Origin: Ruegeria denitrificans
Lineage (GTDB): Bacteria; Pseudomonadota; Alphaproteobacteria; Rhodobacterales; Rhodobacteraceae
Assembly: GCF_001458295.1 (NCBI RefSeq)
Contig: NZ_CYUD01000012.1
Coordinates: 62,001-126,000 of the forward strand
DNA length: 64,000 bases
Reading direction: 5' to 3'
Part shown: piece after piece, positions 7,908 to 17,181 of the stretch
How the letters are laid out: each line of letters begins with the position of its first letter
Numbering within the stretch: position 1 is the first letter of the stretch
Made by a program: the position numbers and the translations under genes
Notes under the pieces: generated by a model
The model's input: the letters and a program-made list of their open reading frames with translations, nothing else
Database searches by the model: none
What the model was told of the DNA's origin: nothing

Positions 7908-8261
7908 TCAGCTGGCCTCGTCCAACAGTGCAAGGACTTCGTCCTGACCTTCGTTCTGCTTTTTCTTGAGCTTCTTGACCTCACGCTCAAGCTTGCGGAC
8001 TTCGCTTTTCTTTGTGGACGCATCGCGGCGATGCTTATGCTCGCGCAGCCATTCCCAAAGGAAACCGATGACCAGACCGGCAACCACACCGCCCAGCACC
8101 ACAACAAACAGCGGCAGCGAAGTGCTGAGGTTAAAGCCCAAAAGCTCGGCAAATGCATCGGGCATCAGGGTCAGTTCAACCGTTTCGCGGTTTGCCAGCG
8201 AAACGGAAATAAGCACGATCCCGAGGATCGCCAGAAAAGCATATCGAAGGTAGCGTATCAT
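7908..8261 (-). CDS. lapA: LapA family protein (DUF1049)
   Basis: A 117-residue inner-membrane protein with two predicted membrane helices (about residues 5-22 and 48-70) and a cytoplasmic, highly charged C-terminal helix (KKSEVRKLEREVKKLKKKQ) likely to be a coiled coil. This is the lipopolysaccharide-assembly protein A/DUF1049 architecture. In gammaproteobacteria LapA works with LapB in controlling LpxC and LPS synthesis. LapB is not seen here. The gene is four bases after ihfB, which fits co-transcription. Confidence 0.85.
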   Translation of the reverse strand: MIRYLRYAFLAILGIVLISVSLANRETVELTLMPDAFAELLGFNLSTSLPLFVVVLGGVVAGLVIGFLWEWLREHKHRRDASTKKSEVRKLEREVKKLKKKQNEGQDEVLALLDEAS

Positions 8262-8264
8262 GCC

Positions 8265-8549
8265 TTAGGCTTTACCGTTCAATCGGTCCCTAAGCAACTT
8301 GCCAGTTTTGAAAAACGGTACACATTTTTCTTCGACCTGAACGGTTTCTCCGGTGCGCGGATTACGACCAACGCGCGCGTCGCGCTGTTTTACCGAAAAG
8401 GCACCGAACCCGCGCAGTTCCACACGGTCACCGCGGGCCATTGCATCCGTCACTTCTTCGAACACGGTATTCACGATCCGCTCGACGTCGCGTTGATACA
8501 GATGCGGGTTTTCGTCGGCGATTTTCTGAATCAGTTCTGAACGGATCAT
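8265..8549 (-). CDS. ihfB: Integration host factor subunit beta
   Basis: This 94-residue DNA-bending protein is the beta half of the IHF heterodimer and acts in transcription, recombination and replication. The HU/IHF fold is evident: [32 protein letters not shown] and the DNA-intercalating arm [10 protein letters not shown]. The open frame continues upstream to 8582, but the family begins at the Met at 8549, so that start is used. Its position directly downstream of rpsA is the standard proteobacterial arrangement. Confidence 0.95.
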   Translation of the reverse strand: MIRSELIQKIADENPHLYQRDVERIVNTVFEEVTDAMARGDRVELRGFGAFSVKQRDARVGRNPRTGETVQVEEKCVPFFKTGKLLRDRLNGKA

Positions 8550-8761
8550 AAGCGTTACCCTCCCAGGCGACCGGTTATCCATGTCTATTTATTTGGACAG
8601 TATAGGAAAAAACCGTGATCGGGGGAACGTAAACTCTTTGTGCAAAGCCCTCAATTTCGCGCCAAGATACGCGTTTTTTTGCTTGTGGGCATGAAATACA
8701 CGTCTAAAGCGTAAACGACAGCCGGAATAAGCCCAAAATTAGGAACATATTGATTCGCAAC

Positions 8762-8795
8762 AAAAACGGCCCCGCGCGGAAACGCGGGGCCGTAA
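8762..8795 (-). terminator. Terminator after rpsA
   Basis: ACGGCCCCGCG (8766-8776) is perfectly complementary to CGCGGGGCCGT (8783-8793), an 11-bp stem with a six-base loop. On the minus strand it ends in TTTTTG. It lies 27 bases after the rpsA stop, so ihfB probably has its own promoter in 8550-8760 or relies on readthrough. Confidence 0.9.
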
Positions 8796-8820
8796 ATTCG
8801 GCTAAGGCTTAGGCCCGGGC

Positions 8821-10497
8821 TTAGTCGCCCGATTTCAGCGCTGCACCCAGGATGTCGCCCAGCGATGCGCCCGAGTCGGAAGAACCGTACTGTTCCACGG
8901 CCTCTTTCTCTTCGGCGATCTCGCGTGCCTTGATCGACAGACCCAGACGGCGAGTCTTGCTGTCAACGTTGGTGACGCGGACGTCGACCTTGTTACCGAC
9001 CGAGAAACGCTCGGGGCGTTGTTCGGCACGGTCACGGCTCAGGTCCGAACGGCGGATGAAGGACTTCATGCCTTCGTACTCCACCTCGATACCGCCATCT
9101 TCGATCGCAGTAACTTCGACGGTGATGATCGAGCCACGCTTCACGCCGCCCACGGCTTCGGCGAACTTGTCACCTCCCAGGGCTTTGATCGACAGCGAGA
9201 TACGCTCTTTTTCCACGTCAACTTCCGAGACAACGGCCGAAACCATGTCGCCTTTGCGGTAGTTCTGGATGGCATCCTCGCCACGCTCGTCCCAGGACAG
9301 GTCCGACAGGTGAACCATGCCGTCGATGTCGCCTTCGAGGCCGATGAACAGACCGAATTCGGTGATGTTCTTGACTTCGCCTTCGACTTCGGTGCCCTCG
9401 GGGTGTGTTTCTGCAAACACTTCCCACGGGTTGCGCTGAGTCTGCTTCAGGCCCAGAGACACGCGACGCTTGGCGCCGTCGATTTCCAGAACCATGACGT
9501 CGACTTCCTGGCTGGTCGAAACGATCTTGCCGGGGTGGACGTTTTTCTTGGTCCAGGACATCTCGGACACGTGCACCAGACCTTCGACACCAGCTTCCAG
9601 CTCGACGAACGCGCCGTAGTCGGTGATGTTGGTGACGCGACCCTGATGGACCGAGCCCAGCGGGTACTTGGCAGCAACCAGATCCCACGGATCTTCTTGC
9701 AACTGCTTCATGCCCAGGCTGATGCGGTGGGTCTCTTTGTTGATCTTGATGACCTGAACCTTGATGGTTTCGCCGATCGTCAGGATCTCGGACGGGTGGT
9801 TGACACGACGCCATGCCATGTCAGTGACGTGCAGCAGGCCGTCAACGCCGCCCAGGTCAACAAATGCACCGTATTCGGTGATGTTCTTGACGACACCCTC
9901 GACGGTCTGACCTTCGGACAGGTTGCCGATAACTTCGGCACGTTGTTCGGCACGCGATTCTTCCAGGATTGCGCGGCGCGAAACAACGATGTTGCCACGG
10001 CGGCGGTCCATTTTCAGAATCTGAAACGGCTGCTTCAGACCCATCAGCGGGCCAGCGTCGCGCACGGGGCGCACATCAACCTGCGAGCCGGGCAGGAACG
10101 CAACTGCGCCACCCAGATCGACGGTGAATCCACCTTTGACGCGGCCAAAGATTGCACCTTCGACGCGCTGGTCGTCGGCATATGCTTTTTCCAGACGGTC
10201 CCATGCCTCTTCACGGCGGGCCATCTCGCGCGAGATGACGGCTTCGCCACGGGCGTTTTCTGCGGCGCGCAGGTAGACTTCTACCTCGTCACCAACAGCG
10301 ATTTCAGGAGCTTCGCCGGGATTCGCGAATTCTTTCAGATCAACGCGGCCTTCCATTTTGTAGCCTACGTCGATGATGGCTTGGCCGGCTTCGATCGCCA
10401 GTACCTTGCCTTTGACAACAGAACCCTCTTCGGGCGTGTCCATTTCGAAGCTTTCGTTCAGGAGGGCTTCGAATTCCTCCATGGTTGTATCAGCCAT
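8821..10497 (-). CDS. rpsA: 30S ribosomal protein S1
   Basis: The 558-residue protein has six S1 (OB-fold) repeats. The first two, less conserved, bind the ribosome and the other four bind mRNA. Repeats are recognisable at GSVVKGKVLAIEAGQAIID, VEGVVKNITEYGAFVDLGG, HQGRVTNITDYGAFVELEA, VEGEVKNITEFGLFIGLEG and later. Length and architecture are normal for alphaproteobacteria. In this lineage it usually follows cmk directly, but here 3.8 kb of other DNA lies between them. Confidence 0.97.
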   Translation of the reverse strand: MADTTMEEFEALLNESFEMDTPEEGSVVKGKVLAIEAGQAIIDVGYKMEGRVDLKEFANPGEAPEIAVGDEVEVYLRAAENARGEAVISREMARREEAWDRLEKAYADDQRVEGAIFGRVKGGFTVDLGGAVAFLPGSQVDVRPVRDAGPLMGLKQPFQILKMDRRRGNIVVSRRAILEESRAEQRAEVIGNLSEGQTVEGVVKNITEYGAFVDLGGVDGLLHVTDMAWRRVNHPSEILTIGETIKVQVIKINKETHRISLGMKQLQEDPWDLVAAKYPLGSVHQGRVTNITDYGAFVELEAGVEGLVHVSEMSWTKKNVHPGKIVSTSQEVDVMVLEIDGAKRRVSLGLKQTQRNPWEVFAETHPEGTEVEGEVKNITEFGLFIGLEGDIDGMVHLSDLSWDERGEDAIQNYRKGDMVSAVVSEVDVEKERISLSIKALGGDKFAEAVGGVKRGSIITVEVTAIEDGGIEVEYEGMKSFIRRSDLSRDRAEQRPERFSVGNKVDVRVTNVDSKTRRLGLSIKAREIAEEKEAVEQYGSSDSGASLGDILGAALKSGD

Positions 10498-10602
10498 CTG
10501 GCAGTGTTTTCCTTTACATACGTTTTTACTGGCCGAGCGGTTGTCTCCGCCGGTCTTGTTTCATGACGTCTTCGGGCGTGATCCGGGGCGCATCCGACTA
10601 CA

Positions 10603-10632
10603 CAAACACAAAGGGCCGAGGTAACCCGGCCC
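10603..10632 (-). terminator. Terminator-like hairpin in rpsA leader
   Basis: GGGCCG (10613-10618) pairs with CGGCCC (10627-10632) around eight bases, and on the minus strand the stem runs into TTTGTGTTTG. It lies 115 bases before the rpsA start. It could end transcripts from the small gene at 10760-11044 or act as an attenuator for rpsA, whose product represses its own synthesis in E. coli. Confidence 0.5.
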
Positions 10633-10759
10633 TGCTCAGATACGTCATCCGGACGTTGACCGCCCTTGTTAGACAGCGCGCGTATAGGCGGATTCCCAGC
10701 TATGTGCAAGAGCAAAGCCCATGTTTTTAAGGTTCGGCAGGTCTTTGCAGGCGCCTTAT

Positions 10760-11044
10760 TCAGCTTTTGCCACTCCAAACCCTGGCATCACGCCGCAGCA
10801 TGGCTTGTTCAATTTCATTCAGGCGCGTCAGTGCAGCAGCGGGGTTGCGCGCGCCACCGGCCCGGTTCCATATCTTCTGTGCGGAAACAGGGCTCCACGG
10901 CAGGCAGTCCGAGGCCAACCATTTTCGCAGCCCCATTGGAAGGGAATCGTAGACCTGCATAGGTGCCACGTGCCGCCGTCGGCGCTTGAGGCCGCTCCGC
11001 AGATTCCGCCCAACCCTACGGCCTTGTTCCAGTTGTTCCAGCAA
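10760..11044 (-). CDS. Small conserved protein, DUF6525-like
   Basis: A 94-residue (or shorter) protein. The pattern QVYDSLPMGLRKWL, LPWSPVSAQKIWNRA and LNEIEQAMLRRDARVW is the DUF6525-type small protein found widely in Rhodobacterales, of unknown function. An arginine-rich N terminus (LRSGLKRRRRH) is followed by the conserved core. No ATG with a good ribosome binding site was found. The start given is a TTG at 11044, and the real start may be further downstream, up to the Met before QVYDSLP. It is the last gene before the rpsA leader hairpin. Confidence 0.65.
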   Translation of the reverse strand: MLEQLEQGRRVGRNLRSGLKRRRRHVAPMQVYDSLPMGLRKWLASDCLPWSPVSAQKIWNRAGGARNPAAALTRLNEIEQAMLRRDARVWSGKS

Positions 11045-11121
11045 AGTGCTCGCCCTTTAGCTATATAATGTTATTACATTACATTTCATAAAGAACAAGA
11101 ACTCTCACAACAGCAATCCGA

Positions 11122-11147
11122 GGGCGGGGAAGTAACGCCCCGCCCAT
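11122..11147 (-). terminator. Strong GC hairpin downstream of the halogenase gene
   Basis: GGGCGGGG (11122-11129) pairs perfectly with CCCCGCCC (11138-11145), loop of eight bases, 45 bases after the halogenase stop on the minus strand. The downstream T-run is poor, so termination is likely but not certain. Confidence 0.5.
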
Positions 11148-11189
11148 CATCTATTTCAAATTACTCGCAATACGAATCGCAACGAAGAT

Positions 11190-12875
11190 CTAGAACAGCT
11201 GCAAATCCTTAGCACCACTTTGAATTTCAGCGAAATTCGGCATGTTCTGAATCGTCACAGGTGCCGGTGTGGTGCCTGGCATCGGCACTGTCGGTTTCAT
11301 TCCGGCGGTTTTGCCAAAGGCTGGCCGCTCCAACTCACCTCGGATTTCACGTAGCAGCGTTTTGTGATCCGGCATTGATTTGATTATCTGCGCCAGATCC
11401 GCCTTTGCGCGTTGCATGCCCTGAAGCCAAATCTGTTTCTTCAACGGCCGTATACGATCGCGGATACCGGTACCATAGCCGGTATCATAAGACTGTTTTC
11501 CCAGAAGAACTGTCTGGTAAACGCGATGGTCAAAAAGCGTGGCGAATTCGACATCGTGATCCATCGGCAGACGGTGCTGCCACAACTCGAGATTTTCGGC
11601 CAACCGATCCGGCACCTTCATCTCTGTGCGTGCGTCGATCCAGTATTGATCATCTTTGCGGTTGCCCAACCGATAGTGCAGACAGATGAATTCCAGCACC
11701 TCGTTATAGAGCTTGTCCATCTGCCGATTGTATCTGTCGCGCAGTGATGGTTCGACGTCTTTAGTGGGCAAATGCTCGGCAAACCAACGTACGGCATGAT
11801 CAACCATATGGATCGCAGTACTTTCCAACGGCTCAATAAATCCGCCGGACAGACCGATTGCCACACAGTTCTTGACCCAAGCGTTGCGAACACGACCGAC
11901 ACGCATCGGAATGACGCGCGGCGTAGCCCCTTTACCGCTGTCACCCAGCCATTTGAGGTATTCATCTGCCGCCTGATCATCCGTGCGATGTGCGGATGAG
12001 AATACATAACCTGTGCCGACACGATTATAGAGCGGCACCCGCCATGTCCAACCGGCACCAAGAGCGGTAGACCGCGTGAGGCTTTCGATCTTCTCTGGTT
12101 TGGGATGCTCAATCTGCAACGCCATAGCTCGATCATTGGGCAGATAGTCCGAATAATCCAAAAATGGCTCGCCCAGCGCCTGATTGATAATCAGCCCGCG
12201 GAACCCCGTGCAGTCTATGACCATTTCGATGTCATGGCGGCCCTTGCGCTCTAGCATCAGATGGCTGACGTTGCCCTGTTCATCCAGCTCGACTGACTGG
12301 ACCTCGTCCCGGATATGCTCCACGCCGCGCTTGGTGCAAACTTTCGTAAGCATGCCTGCAAACTTCACCGCATCCAGATGATACGCATAGCCAAAACGTT
12401 GCTCAAATTCGGGTTGCCCCAATTGCCTCGCGCCCTTGCATAGGCGGCCCAGATGATCGTGTGGTGAGATGGATTGCGTAAAGTCCCGATCGCCGTTGCC
12501 GAAACGCAGGAAAAACTCGGCCGCTTCCAAACCCTGTACCATCTGGCCATGGGCAAAGGGGTTCACATAATCAATACGATTACCCTTGCGGTCCTTGTTC
12601 CAATTGCAAAACTTCACACCCAGCTTGAACGACGCATTGGTTTCGCGAAAAAAGTCCCGCTCAGAAATGCCCGCTTGCCGCAACGTGACCGGCATACGCG
12701 GCACCGTGGCCTCGCCGACACCTACGGTTGCAATATTAGGGCTTTCGATCAGGCAGATGCGCGGACGATCCTTAGAAGCTGATGTGCGTGAAAACACCAT
12801 GTCTAGGATCAGCGCGGTCATCCAACCCGCTGTGCCTCCACCCACGATGGTGATCTGGCTCAAACGATTGTTCAT
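11190..12875 (-). CDS. Flavin-dependent tryptophan halogenase family protein
   Basis: This 561-residue protein belongs to the FADH2-dependent tryptophan-halogenase family, which chlorinates or brominates aromatic substrates through HOCl/HOBr passed to an active-site lysine. Visible features are the FAD-binding IVGGGTAGWMTALIL at the N terminus, the lysine-containing FKLGVKFCNW corresponding to the catalytic Lys region, GVGEATVPRM, and the family signature WxWxIP as WTWRVP (about residue 275). VIDCTGFRGL and IGLSGGFIEPLESTAIHMV are also typical. The free-standing form needs a flavin reductase, and none is visible nearby. The frame is open to 13082, but the ATG at 12875 after AGGGACAG matches the family N terminus. 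The substrate cannot be predicted; many marine homologues are uncharacterised. Confidence 0.9.
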   Translation of the reverse strand: MNNRLSQITIVGGGTAGWMTALILDMVFSRTSASKDRPRICLIESPNIATVGVGEATVPRMPVTLRQAGISERDFFRETNASFKLGVKFCNWNKDRKGNRIDYVNPFAHGQMVQGLEAAEFFLRFGNGDRDFTQSISPHDHLGRLCKGARQLGQPEFEQRFGYAYHLDAVKFAGMLTKVCTKRGVEHIRDEVQSVELDEQGNVSHLMLERKGRHDIEMVIDCTGFRGLIINQALGEPFLDYSDYLPNDRAMALQIEHPKPEKIESLTRSTALGAGWTWRVPLYNRVGTGYVFSSAHRTDDQAADEYLKWLGDSGKGATPRVIPMRVGRVRNAWVKNCVAIGLSGGFIEPLESTAIHMVDHAVRWFAEHLPTKDVEPSLRDRYNRQMDKLYNEVLEFICLHYRLGNRKDDQYWIDARTEMKVPDRLAENLELWQHRLPMDHDVEFATLFDHRVYQTVLLGKQSYDTGYGTGIRDRIRPLKKQIWLQGMQRAKADLAQIIKSMPDHKTLLREIRGELERPAFGKTAGMKPTVPMPGTTPAPVTIQNMPNFAEIQSGAKDLQLF

Positions 12876-13068
12876 ATTTTCTGTCCCTGTTGGCTCGAGG
12901 GAATTTTTTTTGCTGCCTCCTCTTTCTTTGAGGCTTATGAAGCAGCTTTCCCTTTTAGCATGGGAAAGACTATAGCAGCTTTCCCGCATCCAGCTAGGGT
13001 TTGCTGCATACATCTCCAGCCCAGTGAGACACAGCGGATTCGAAATGAGCGCACATTCCGTGCAGGGG
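12876..13068 (-). promoter_or_regulatory. Halogenase leader with direct repeats
   Basis: The 193-base gap before the halogenase holds the direct repeat AGCAGCTTTCCC (plus strand) at 12941-12952 and 12974-12985, 33 bases apart, which is about three helical turns. The first copy also pairs with GGGAAAG at 12962-12968 to form a 7-bp hairpin. Such in-phase repeats suggest an operator. No regulator gene adjoins it. Confidence 0.4.
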
Positions 13069-13593
13069 TCAGATTTCTTCACCCTTTTTTAGCAGATCCT
13101 CGATCAATTGCCGCTGTAATTCATTGCTGTCACCGCCACCAAATTGGATCGCGCCACCGCTATAGGACGTGCCGTAAGTTGTGGCGATATTCACCGTCTG
13201 CGCCAGACCAGAGATCAGCTGATCCTTCTTCAAAGACGAAAGAGGATGAATAAACGTTGCCCAAACAATGCCGTTCGCAATTGCATAACGGGCGTCCAGG
13301 GCAGTGTCGAAATTAGCCTGCATCATACGGTGCAGCTCCTCCTTCGACAGCTCGTTTGCATTGCGGATTGCGACCATCGCGCGCATTCGATCAGTGCTGA
13401 CATCGGTGACGACAAGAACAGGAATGTCTGACAGTGTCAGTTCAAAACCTGGCCCCTGAGGCTGCGCATCGGGATCAAGAGCAAAGAGGATCTTGCCCAG
13501 GCGTTCATAATCCATCGGCGGCTCGGCTTCAGGCGCGTCCTGGGCCGCCAGACCTCCGGCCAGAAAAATCAGCATTAGGGCTAGTCGGATCAT
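13069..13593 (-). CDS. Exported protein, YbjN/CesT-like fold suspected
   Basis: The 174-residue product starts with a clear signal peptide (MIRLALMLIFLAGGLAAQ, cleavage near AAQ-DA), so it is periplasmic or outer-membrane-associated. The mature part (DIPVLVVTDVSTDRMRAMVA, a helix MMQANFDTALDARYAI, then ATFIHPLSSL) has the alpha/beta spacing of the YbjN/type-III-chaperone-like fold, a guess from pattern only. The tail is Gly/Gln-rich. The longer open frame to 13686 is rejected because AGGAGAG sits just before the Met at 13593. It lies 193 bases upstream of the halogenase on the same strand. No shared function is shown. Confidence 0.75.
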   Translation of the reverse strand: MIRLALMLIFLAGGLAAQDAPEAEPPMDYERLGKILFALDPDAQPQGPGFELTLSDIPVLVVTDVSTDRMRAMVAIRNANELSKEELHRMMQANFDTALDARYAIANGIVWATFIHPLSSLKKDQLISGLAQTVNIATTYGTSYSGGAIQFGGGDSNELQRQLIEDLLKKGEEI

Positions 13594-13811
13594 GGCATCT
13601 CTCCTGCAGGCTACACCCTTACCATAGGCACCTACCCACATCCTGACCAAACAAAGCTTGGTGAAGAGTATGTCGCGTACCGCCACAAGTTTGAACGATC
13701 TGCAAAGTTTACCGGCCTTACTGCGATAGCCCGTTCAAAACTCTGCCTCTAACTTTGTTTCAGAGGTTGGTTCCCCAGCCAACCCGAACCTGAACAGTAA
13801 AGGAAAACACA

Positions 13812-14291
13812 ATGAAATCTCTGGTTCTGACAACCCTGATCGCCACCCTGCCCCTGATCGCCGCACCGGCCTTTGCAGCGGATGAGATCAACGTCTCAAA
13901 CGGTATCTCGGCTGCAGGCGCGCCCTTGGCCGCACATGGCGTTGATCTGGTTGCCCTGATAAATGAGGGCAACCCGGTAGAAGGGTTTGCCACCCATTCT
14001 TCGACCTATGACGGCGCATCCTATTACTTCACCAGCGCCGCAAATCTCGAAGCGTTCGAGGCCAACCCCACCGCATATCTGCCCCAACATGGCGGCTTCT
14101 GTTCGTTTGGCGTATCGGTTGGCAAAAAATTCGACGGTGATCCGGATCAGTATCTGGTCGCAGACGGCAAGCTGTACCTGTTCCTGAATGCCGAAACCCG
14201 GGCCGCGTTCCTGAAGGACGTACCTGCCACCGCAAAAACCGCTGACGATCAGTGGGCACAGATCAGATCTGTCGCTGTAGGCAAGCTGTAA
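13812..14291 (+). CDS. Exported YHS-domain protein
   Basis: The 159-residue protein has an N-terminal signal peptide (MKSLVLTTLIATLPLIAAPA, ending AFA-AD) and a YHS-type domain: YDGASYYFTSAANLEAFEAN followed by PTAYLPQHGGFCSFGVS. YHS domains are linked to metal binding, and this exported form with one Cys is common in Roseobacter genomes without a known role. It diverges from the 13069-13593 gene and converges on cmk across a hairpin that overlaps the cmk stop. Confidence 0.88.
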   Translation: MKSLVLTTLIATLPLIAAPAFAADEINVSNGISAAGAPLAAHGVDLVALINEGNPVEGFATHSSTYDGASYYFTSAANLEAFEANPTAYLPQHGGFCSFGVSVGKKFDGDPDQYLVADGKLYLFLNAETRAAFLKDVPATAKTADDQWAQIRSVAVGKL

Positions 14292-14300
14292 TTCCCCCCA

Positions 14301-14324
14301 CCCGCGGCGTTAAGGCGTCGCGGG
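14301..14324. terminator. Hairpin between YHS gene and cmk
   Basis: CCCGCG and CG (14301-14309) pair with CG and CGCGGG (14316-14324), with a single G/T mismatch. It spans the end of cmk and the intergenic gap between two convergent genes. T-runs are absent, so termination efficiency is doubtful. Confidence 0.4.
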
Positions 14325-14927
14325 GCACTTGCTTTCGACAAGGGCCACGGCCTGCGCCAAGGCGGCCTCGACACTCAGATCGGATGTGTCCAACAGCACG
14401 GCGTCCGCAGCAGGTTTCATCGGCGCAGTACTGCGTTCGGCATCCCGCACGTCACGCTCGCGCACATCCGCCAGCACAAACTCACGGGTCACATTCGCAC
14501 CCTTAGCGCTCAGTTCAAGAAAACGACGTTCCGCCCGCACCTCGGTACTGGCAGTAACGAACAGTTTTACTTCTGCCTCAGGGCAGATCACCGTTCCAAT
14601 ATCGCGACCATCCAAGACCGCGCCCCCTGCCCGTCGAGCAAAGACACGCTGGAAATCCACCAGCGCCGCGCGCACTTCGGGAACCACCGCCACTTTTGAC
14701 GCTGCTTGCGCAATCTCGGCTGTACGCAGATCGCCTTGTTGCAGTTCTTCTGCAGTCAATGCCTGCGCGGCCTCAACAGGATCGGTCCCATCCAGCGTCC
14801 GACGTCCAACCGCACGATAAAGCAACCCCGTATCCAGATGCGCAAAACCGAACTGCGCCGCCACCCCTTTCGAGATCGTCCCTTTGCCCGCCGCGGCGGG
14901 ACCGTCGATGGCGACGGTGAAACTCAT
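14310..14927 (-). CDS. cmk: Cytidylate kinase
   Basis: The 205-residue kinase phosphorylates CMP and dCMP using ATP. The P-loop is [19 protein letters not shown] at the N terminus. [33 protein letters not shown] and [16 protein letters not shown] are family motifs. Start and aroA stop overlap in ATGA, so the two are translationally coupled. In related genomes rpsA follows cmk, but here the YHS gene and the halogenase block intervene. Confidence 0.96.
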   Translation of the reverse strand: MSFTVAIDGPAAAGKGTISKGVAAQFGFAHLDTGLLYRAVGRRTLDGTDPVEAAQALTAEELQQGDLRTAEIAQAASKVAVVPEVRAALVDFQRVFARRAGGAVLDGRDIGTVICPEAEVKLFVTASTEVRAERRFLELSAKGANVTREFVLADVRERDVRDAERSTAPMKPAADAVLLDTSDLSVEAALAQAVALVESKCPATP

Positions 14928-16270
14928 GTGCGTGCGACCTTGGCACCCAGCGCCGCCATCAGCGGTTCAAAAATGGGAAAAGAAGTCGCGATTGGCCCAC
15001 CATCATCCACGGAAACCGGAGTTTTCGCGCCCATCCCCATGACCATGAAAGACATGGCAATGCGGTGATCCAGAAAGCTCTCACAGGTGCCGCCGCCGGG
15101 GACATTGCCAATGCCCATCCCTTCGACCGACCACCATTCCTCGCCTTCCTCCACGGTGACGCCATTGGCCCGCAGGCCGCGCGCCATAGCATCAATCCGG
15201 TCACTTTCTTTGACGCGCAGCTCTTTCACGCCGCCCATCATTGTGGTGCCGGTGGCATTTGCCGCAACCACAGACAACACCGGGTATTCGTCGATCATCG
15301 AGGCCGCGCGCTCGGGCGGCACATTGATGCCCTTCATATTAGGCGAGTATTTTGCTCGCAGATCGGCGACGGGTTCACCGCCCTCTTTACGTTCATTCTC
15401 GTAGGTCAGATCAGCGCCCATGTCGCGGAGTGTAGTAAACAGTCCTGCACGGGTCGGGTTCAGGCCGATACCTGGCACCAGCACATCCGAACCCGGCGTG
15501 ATCAGCGCCGCACAGACCGGAAAGGCCGCGCTGGACGGATCGCGCGGTACGGCGATGACCTGCGGTTTCAATTCGGGACGGCCGGTCAGGGTAATCACCC
15601 GGCCCTCATCGGTATCCTCGACGGTGATTTCGGCACCGAATCCGGCCAGCATCCGTTCCGAATGATCGCGGGTGGCCTCTTTCTCGATCACAACAGTCTT
15701 GCCCGGCGCATTCAGACCGGCCAGCAGCACGGCGGATTTCACCTGAGCCGACGGCACCGGAACTTCGTACCGGACAGAAACCGGCTCTGCCGCGCCCACA
15801 ATGGTCATTGGCAGACGGCCACCCGAGCGCCCCACCGATTGCGTTCCGAACAAAACCAGCGGATCAGTCACACGCGCCATCGGGCGCTTGTTCAAGCTGG
15901 CATCACCGGTAAAGGTCGCCGAGATCGGACAGGTCGCCATAGCACCCATGATCAGTCGAACACCGGTGCCCGAGTTACCGCAATCAATCACCTGATCCGG
16001 CTCGGCAAAGCCGCCGATACCCACACCATGCACAGTCCACTTGCCATTGCCATGATCCGTCACTTCGGCTCCAAAGGCGCGCATGGCTTTGGCGGTGTCC
16101 AGCACATCCTCACCCTCAAGCAGGCCCGAAATTCTGGTCTCACCCACCGCCATTGCACCCAGGATCAGCGACCGGTGCGAGATCGACTTGTCACCGGGCA
16201 CCTCTGCCGTGCCGGTCAGCGGGCCGCAAGGATGCGAGGTCATCGGGATGGGCGTGCCGTGTCCGGACAT
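14924..16270 (-). CDS. aroA: 3-phosphoshikimate 1-carboxyvinyltransferase (EPSP synthase)
   Basis: The 448-residue enzyme joins PEP and shikimate-3-phosphate in the shikimate pathway. Motifs include [45 protein letters not shown] and [16 protein letters not shown], and the C-terminal [12 protein letters not shown]. It resembles the alphaproteobacterial class II type (CP4-like), with an Ala in the [15 protein letters not shown] segment. That the Ala reduces glyphosate sensitivity in this gene is an inference from the type. AGGAG sits five bases before the ATG. It is coupled to cmk by ATGA. Confidence 0.95.
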   Translation of the reverse strand: MSGHGTPIPMTSHPCGPLTGTAEVPGDKSISHRSLILGAMAVGETRISGLLEGEDVLDTAKAMRAFGAEVTDHGNGKWTVHGVGIGGFAEPDQVIDCGNSGTGVRLIMGAMATCPISATFTGDASLNKRPMARVTDPLVLFGTQSVGRSGGRLPMTIVGAAEPVSVRYEVPVPSAQVKSAVLLAGLNAPGKTVVIEKEATRDHSERMLAGFGAEITVEDTDEGRVITLTGRPELKPQVIAVPRDPSSAAFPVCAALITPGSDVLVPGIGLNPTRAGLFTTLRDMGADLTYENERKEGGEPVADLRAKYSPNMKGINVPPERAASMIDEYPVLSVVAANATGTTMMGGVKELRVKESDRIDAMARGLRANGVTVEEGEEWWSVEGMGIGNVPGGGTCESFLDHRIAMSFMVMGMGAKTPVSVDDGGPIATSFPIFEPLMAALGAKVART

Positions 16271-16338
16271 GGGGGCTCCTGTTTTCGCTATCAGTTCAAG
16301 GCGGATTAGCGAATTGGGGCCGGTTGGTCCAGCCGCAA

Positions 16339-17049
16339 TCAGCCTTTACGCCGGAAGGTCAGATAATGTGGCGTCCGACCTTCACGCAGGGCCTTCTGTT
16401 CATAGCGGGTGGAAATCCAGTCATCCCACGGCTCACGCCAGTCAGCGGGGCGTTCGGCCAACCACTCAAACCCGGCACGCGGAACCTCTTCCAGCGTCTG
16501 GCGCACATAATCAGGAATGTCGGTGGCCACGCGGAAAATCGAACCGGGCTTCAGGACGCGTGCCAAGGGCTCTAAATGTTCCGGCGTCACAAAACGGCGA
16601 CGATGATGACGCGTTTTGGGCCATGGGTCAGGATACAGCAGAAACGCACGCGAAATGCTGGCCTCGGGCAGAACATCAAACAGATCCCGCGCATCGCCGG
16701 GATGAACAGCCAGATTTTCGACCCCAGCCTTGCGGATTTTCCCCAGCAACATGGCGACACCGTTGATATACGGCTCAGCCCCAATAATACCGATATCGGG
16801 ATTACTTGCGGCCTGATGCACCAGATGCTCACCGCCGCCAAAGCCGACCTCAAGCCAGACCTCCTTACCGCTGAACAGCGCCTTCAGGTCCAGCGGATGA
16901 CGTTCGGGGTTAGCCTCCCAATCCACCGCACCCGGCGACAAGGCGTCGAGGTCTTCATTCAGATACGTCTTTTGACTCTGCTTCAGGGTTTTGCCCTTAA
17001 AGCGGCCATAGAAGTTTCTGCGGGGGCGTTGGGGTGTCTGAGTGCTCAT
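16339..17049 (-). CDS. trmB: tRNA (guanine-N7-)-methyltransferase
   Basis: This 236-residue SAM-dependent enzyme makes m7G46 in tRNA variable loops. Features are the SAM motif [28 protein letters not shown], and the TrmB signature [18 protein letters not shown]. The basic N-terminal tail ([13 protein letters not shown]) is typical of alphaproteobacterial TrmB. The Met at 17049 (MSTQTPQ) is preferred over the longer frame to 17085. It lies downstream of metK, which supplies its methyl donor, beyond a probable hairpin terminator. Confidence 0.95.
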   Translation of the reverse strand: MSTQTPQRPRRNFYGRFKGKTLKQSQKTYLNEDLDALSPGAVDWEANPERHPLDLKALFSGKEVWLEVGFGGGEHLVHQAASNPDIGIIGAEPYINGVAMLLGKIRKAGVENLAVHPGDARDLFDVLPEASISRAFLLYPDPWPKTRHHRRRFVTPEHLEPLARVLKPGSIFRVATDIPDYVRQTLEEVPRAGFEWLAERPADWREPWDDWISTRYEQKALREGRTPHYLTFRRKG

Positions 17050-17132
17050 GGCGGTGCCCATACTGCGCAGGCAAAGCCAAAGCAAGGGGCGGTCGCGTCA
17101 GTTCTGCCGGCACGCCGCCCCATATTGCATTT

Positions 17133-17163
17133 CTAACAATAGAGCGCGCCCGCAAGGGCGCAC
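17133..17163 (-). terminator. Probable terminator after metK
   Basis: GCGCGCCC (17144-17151) pairs with GGGCGCAC (17156-17163) including one G-T pair, around a GCAA loop. It lies about 20 bases beyond the metK stop. The minus-strand tail TCTATTGTT is only moderately T-rich. Confidence 0.5.
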
Positions 17164-17181
17164 CTTTTGACAGCGGAACGG

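Noticed and set aside
9019..10566. A 515-residue open frame antisense to rpsA on the plus strand
   Set aside because: It mirrors the rpsA coding frame, its protein is Phe/Asp/His-rich with no domain, and rpsA on the other strand is certain.
11122..11147. Stem-loop after the halogenase read as an insertion-site remnant
   Set aside because: No target-site duplication or matching repeat was found at the other end of the block near 14300, so it is treated as a terminator-type hairpin.
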